A DNA stretch of 64,000 bases, taken from the NCBI RefSeq assembly GCF_012927355.1, contig NZ_JABBGK010000001.1, positions 744,001 to 808,000 on the forward strand. Reading direction: 5' to 3'. The position numbers were made by a program, and so were the translations under genes. Positions within the stretch are counted from its first letter, which is position 1. Each line of letters opens with the position of its first letter. The notes under the pieces were generated by a model that searched no databases, was not told the origin of the DNA, and was given only the letters and a program-made list of their open reading frames with translations. Shown here one piece after another: positions 61,108-64,000 of the stretch. The DNA is from Rhizobium terricola. GTDB lineage: Bacteria; Pseudomonadota; Alphaproteobacteria; Rhizobiales; Rhizobiaceae.

Positions 61108-61701
61108 TTGGACACCGCGACCCTTTCCGCCCTCGTGACCTTCGCGTTTGCGACCTCGATCACGCCTGGACCCAACAACATGATGCTGTTCGCATCCGGG
61201 GTGAATTTCGGCTTCCGCCGGACCATCCCGCACATGTTCGGCATCGGCGTCGGTTTCCTGTCGCTGCTGATCGGCGTCGGGCTCGGGCTCGGCGCGCTGC
61301 TGGCGACCGTGCCGGTCATCTACACGACACTGAAGATCGCCGGCGGGCTCTATCTTCTCTACATCGCCTGGAAGATCGGATCGTCCCGGACGCTCGGCGA
61401 AGGCAAGACCAGCGGACGGCCGATGACCTTCCTCGGCGCGGCCGCCTTTCAGTGGGTCAATCCCAAGGCCTGGGTGATGGCGGTGACGGCCATGGCGGTC
61501 TATGTCGATCCGACGCATTACCTGTGGAGCGTCGTGGTCGTCGGGCTGGTGTTTGCCGCGGTCAACCTGCCGAGCGTGTCGACCTGGGCCGGCTTCGGCT
61601 CCGTGCTGCGCGACTGGCTGTCCGTGCCGGTGCGGCTGAAATGGTTCAACATCACGATGGCTGTGCTGCTCGTCGCCAGCCTGTGGCCAATGCTGAAATA
61701 G
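61108..61701 (+). CDS. LysE/RhtB family amino acid exporter
   Basis: A 197-residue membrane protein with about six hydrophobic segments. The start reads MDTATLSALVTFAFATSITPGPNN, and SITPGPNNMML is the family signature. The start is taken as the TTG at 61108, because GGAGTGAGG lies just ahead and homologues begin with MDTATL; a GTG at 61099 is the alternative. It exports amino acids or homoserine lactone-type compounds; the substrate is unknown. It lies upstream of the nitrile hydratase genes on the same strand with a 70-base gap. Confidence 0.9.
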   Translation: MDTATLSALVTFAFATSITPGPNNMMLFASGVNFGFRRTIPHMFGIGVGFLSLLIGVGLGLGALLATVPVIYTTLKIAGGLYLLYIAWKIGSSRTLGEGKTSGRPMTFLGAAAFQWVNPKAWVMAVTAMAVYVDPTHYLWSVVVVGLVFAAVNLPSVSTWAGFGSVLRDWLSVPVRLKWFNITMAVLLVASLWPMLK

Positions 61702-61771
61702 GTCAATTCTCCACTATTGCTAAGCGGCGGGGCGTGCATAAGACTATGCGGCAACGACGAGGAAGAGTGAA

Positions 61772-62449
61772 TTGCCCGAGCATCGCCACGATCACCATGA
61801 CCACGGCCGTCATGACCATGAGCATGACCACAGCCATGACCATGAGCACCATCACGACAACCACTATTCCGACATGCAGGCCCGGGTCCGCGCGCTCGAA
61901 ACCCTTTTGACGGAAAAGGGCCTGATCGACCCGGCGGCGATCGACGCGATCGTCGAGACCTACGAGACCAAGGTTGGGCCGAGAAACGGCGCGCATGTCG
62001 TGGCGAAGGCCTGGACCAATCCCGCCTTCGCCGAATGGCTGCGCGTCGATGCGACGGCGGCGATCGAGAGCCTCGGCTATACCGGCCGGCAGGGCGAGCA
62101 CATGCGGGCGGTGTTCAACACGCCCGGCACCCACAACATGGTCGTCTGCACGCTGTGCTCCTGCTATCCGTGGTCCGTGCTCGGGCTGCCGCCCGTCTGG
62201 TACAAGGCACCCGCCTATCGTTCGCGTGCGGTCATCAATCCGCGGGCGGTGCTTTCCGAATTCGGCGTGACGCTGAGCCCGGAAACGCAGATCCGGGTGT
62301 GGGATTCGACGGCCGAACTGCGTTATCTCGTGGTTCCGGAACGGCCTGCCGGCACCGAGGGCTGGGACGAGGCTGCCCTTGCGGCACTCGTCACGCGCGA
62401 TTCGATGATCGGCACGGGGCTGGCGCTTGCCGTGGGGGACGGCCAGTGA
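61772..62449 (+). CDS. nthA: Nitrile hydratase alpha subunit, cobalt type, His-rich N terminus
   Basis: A 225-residue subunit that binds the catalytic metal and hydrates nitriles to amides. The metal-binding claw is CTLCSC at 126-131. Thr at the second position marks the non-corrin cobalt form, whereas the iron form has Ser. The cysteine at 129 and 131 side are normally oxidised to sulfinic and sulfenic acids. Residues 4-31 hold 15 histidines alternating with Asp and Glu, an added metal-binding segment. The start is TTG at 61772 after GGAAGAG. The GTG of nthB overlaps its stop. Confidence 0.95.
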   Translation: MPEHRHDHHDHGRHDHEHDHSHDHEHHHDNHYSDMQARVRALETLLTEKGLIDPAAIDAIVETYETKVGPRNGAHVVAKAWTNPAFAEWLRVDATAAIESLGYTGRQGEHMRAVFNTPGTHNMVVCTLCSCYPWSVLGLPPVWYKAPAYRSRAVINPRAVLSEFGVTLSPETQIRVWDSTAELRYLVVPERPAGTEGWDEAALAALVTRDSMIGTGLALAVGDGQ

Positions 62450-63105
62450 ACGGGCCGCACGACCTCGGCGGACAGATGGGGTTCGGGCCGGTGGCGCCCG
62501 AAATCGACGAGCCGCTGTTTCATGCCGAATGGGAAAAGCGAGCGCTCGGGCTGACGCTCTCCTGCGGTGCCTTCGGGGCCTGGAACATCGACGAGAGCCG
62601 CCACGCGCGGGAAAACATTCCGCCGGCGCAGTATCTGTCGGCAAGCTATTACGAGATCTGGATCCGGGCACTCGAGACGCTTCTGGAACGGCACCGGTTT
62701 GCCACCCGCGAGGAGATGGAAACCGGTCGCCCCATGCATCCGAGTGCGGAGCCGAAGCGGGTGCTGAAGGCGGACATGGTGGCGGGCGTGCTGGCGCGCG
62801 GCGGACCCTGCGACCGACCGCTCCACACCGAGCCGATGTTTGCCGCGGGAGACGTGGTGAGAACGAAGAACTTCCACCCCGAGACCCATACGCGGCTGCC
62901 GCGTTACGCCCGCGCCAAGCGGGGCGTGGTCGAGGCGGTGCAGGGCAGCTTCGTCTTTCCCGACGACAACGCCCATGGGCGGGGCGAAAATCCCCAATGG
63001 GTCTATACGGTGGTCTTCGACGCGGCCGAGATCTGGGGCGAGGGCGCCGATCCGACGCTGACCGTGTCGATCGACGCCTGGGAGAGTTATCTTGAGCGCG
63101 TGTGA
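62446..63105 (+). CDS. nthB: Nitrile hydratase beta subunit
   Basis: A 219-residue subunit beginning [16 protein letters not shown], the standard opening. [20 protein letters not shown] and the long helical middle follow, and the C-terminal SH3-like barrel has [20 protein letters not shown] and [10 protein letters not shown]. The conserved arginines that hold the alpha-subunit cysteine oxides should be in these blocks. It starts with GTG overlapping the nthA stop (GTGA), giving coupled translation. The activator gene overlaps its 3' end by 14 bases. Confidence 0.95.
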   Translation: MNGPHDLGGQMGFGPVAPEIDEPLFHAEWEKRALGLTLSCGAFGAWNIDESRHARENIPPAQYLSASYYEIWIRALETLLERHRFATREEMETGRPMHPSAEPKRVLKADMVAGVLARGGPCDRPLHTEPMFAAGDVVRTKNFHPETHTRLPRYARAKRGVVEAVQGSFVFPDDNAHGRGENPQWVYTVVFDAAEIWGEGADPTLTVSIDAWESYLERV

Positions 63106-63463
63106 GGTTTCCTCGCCGCTGGCCGCTTCGCCCGGGCTGCCGAAGTCGGCCGAGGGCGATCCGGTGTTCGGTGAGCCCTGGCAGGCCCAGGCCTTCGCGA
63201 TGACGGTGCACCTGCATGAACGCGGGCTGTTCAGCTGGAGCGAATGGGCGGAAACGCTTTCGGGCGAGCTGCACAAGCCGGAGCGCGCCGAAGACGGTTC
63301 CGACTATTTCGACGGCTGGGTCGCGGCGCTCACCACGCTGCTCGCGGTCAAGGGGCTCGCCGATCCGGAAACGGTGCTTGCCCTGCAGGAAAGCTGGAAG
63401 CGGGCCGCCGAGGCGACGCCGCATGGCAGCCCGATCGTGCTCGATAACGACCCGCTGCGCTGA
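63092..63463 (+). CDS. Nitrile hydratase accessory/activator protein
   Basis: A 123-residue protein similar in part to the N-terminal half of the beta subunit, as is usual for the P14K-type activator that delivers cobalt to the alpha subunit by self-subunit swapping. The stretch GDPVFGEPWQAQAFAMTVHL and FSWSEWAETLSGEL are characteristic. The start is TTG at 63092, overlapping the nthB end, with GGGAGAG upstream. It closes the nitrile hydratase operon; no amidase or cobalt transporter gene follows. Confidence 0.88.
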   Translation: MSACEVSSPLAASPGLPKSAEGDPVFGEPWQAQAFAMTVHLHERGLFSWSEWAETLSGELHKPERAEDGSDYFDGWVAALTTLLAVKGLADPETVLALQESWKRAAEATPHGSPIVLDNDPLR

Positions 63464-63466
63464 CGC

Positions 63467-64000
63467 TCAGATCCGCGGTTTGGGATCAAGCGGGAACATC
63501 TTGAAATAGGGCTCCGCCTCGCGGAGCACCCGGGCAAAGGACGGCCTCTCCTTGAGGCGGCCGAGATAGTCCTTTAGCTTCGGTGTGGTGTCGTCGAGCG
63601 GGCAGACGGTGTCGGCGTAGAAGAGTGCGGGTGCGGCAGCGCAGTCGGCCAGCCCGAAGGCCTTGCCCACGGCCCAGCCGTCGGGCGGCAGGCGCGTTTC
63701 CATGAAGGCATAGGCGGCGGCGATGTCGGTGCGGGCCTGGACGACGCCGATCGCGTCATGGCCGTCGGCGGGGCGGAAGACGTCGAGCACGATCTTCTGC
63801 ATGGGGAGCTGGAGCATGTCGTCGAACAGCCGGTCCCACATGCGGGACTGCCAGGCGAGATCGGGATCCTTCGGAACGAGCGGGGCGACAGGACCGGCAA
63901 AGGCTTCCAGATAGTCGATGACGGCGGCCGATTCGGCGATGGTGGCGTTTCGCTCGGTGTCGACGAGGACCGGAAACTTCATCGGCGGCCAGACCTTGCG
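63467..64000 (-). CDS. Glutathione S-transferase family protein, 5' part missing
   Basis: The 3' 178 codons lie in the window and the frame runs off the right edge. Visible are the end of the thioredoxin-like N domain (PVLVDTERNATIAESAAVIDYL) and the all-helical C domain (AAAYAFMETRLPPDGWAVGK, FGLADCAAAPALFYAD). ESAAVIDYL is the glutathione-binding Glu-Ser turn. The function may be detoxification or another thiol reaction. A start at 63982 is not accepted because it would cut through the N domain. Confidence 0.88.
   Translation of the reverse strand, partial: RKVWPPMKFPVLVDTERNATIAESAAVIDYLEAFAGPVAPLVPKDPDLAWQSRMWDRLFDDMLQLPMQKIVLDVFRPADGHDAIGVVQARTDIAAAYAFMETRLPPDGWAVGKAFGLADCAAAPALFYADTVCPLDDTTPKLKDYLGRLKERPSFARVLREAEPYFKMFPLDPKPRI

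Overview
The window is one GC-rich chromosomal segment of an alphaproteobacterium. It is most likely a member of the Rhizobiales, probably Rhizobiaceae. The evidence is a circularly permuted two-piece tmRNA gene next to an alphaproteobacterial SspB, the TIGR02587/TIGR02588 membrane pair, DUF1127, DUF2853, DUF4169 and DUF6074 small proteins, an MCP with a CheR-binding tail, and several palindromic repeats of the kind scattered through rhizobial genomes. No plasmid, phage or insertion-sequence genes are seen, and no CRISPR array or rRNA. Almost everything is core or near-core; the accessory flavour comes from a cobalt-type nitrile hydratase at the right end, a PQQ glucose dehydrogenase and the repeat clusters.

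Layout. 1-1.4 kb: end of a glycosyltransferase and an NAD-dependent epimerase (surface sugar metabolism). 1.4-7.1 kb: TIGR02588/TIGR02587 pair, a DEAD-box RNA helicase with a repetitive basic tail, an esterase, a DnaQ-like exonuclease, CreA. 7.4-11.8 kb: a small secreted protein, CheW plus a chemoreceptor, a DUF2189 membrane protein and a 52-residue membrane protein. 11.9-21 kb: SCO1, PrmA, a DUF1127 protein, aminopeptidase P, AzlCD, DUF2164, an aldose 1-epimerase-like protein, panB-panC, pncA. 21-33 kb: an 833-base gap, gcd, small genes, a DUF559 nuclease, an array of five palindromic units, a UvrD/PcrA helicase whose reading frame contains two more units, and an RND efflux pair. 33-41 kb: dienelactone hydrolase-like protein, GlcD/Dld flavoprotein, a 1255-residue AsmA protein, small regulators, SspB and ssrA. 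41-50 kb: an Inh-type inhibitor, DUF2853, thyA-folA-hflK-hflC-DUF2065-degP on one strand, then a GGDEF-EAL protein. 50-58 kb: GNAT, serB and miaA with touching start codons, a HerA-like ATPase, and ilvBN behind a leaderless leader peptide and attenuator. 58-64 kb: an ArsR-type regulator with an ATTAG-rich control region, DUF2269 and SDR-DoxX genes, aldo/keto reductase, LysE, nitrile hydratase alpha-beta-activator, and the 3' part of a glutathione S-transferase.

How parts work together. ssrA tags stalled nascent chains and SspB hands tagged proteins to ClpXP, so their adjacency is functional. HflKC, a small membrane protein and DegP form an envelope quality-control block behind the thymidylate and folate genes. 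panBC makes pantoate and pantothenate; ilvBN starts branched-chain amino acid synthesis, which also supplies the ketoisovalerate used by PanB. The least expected observations are the paired palindromes inside uvrD, compensatory base changes between repeat units, the leaderless ilv attenuator, and the overlapping divergent serB/miaA starts. I did not find a convincing wholly new multi-gene system; the best candidate of unknown function is the TIGR02587/TIGR02588 pair. All assignments come from reading the sequence and translations; no database search was possible.
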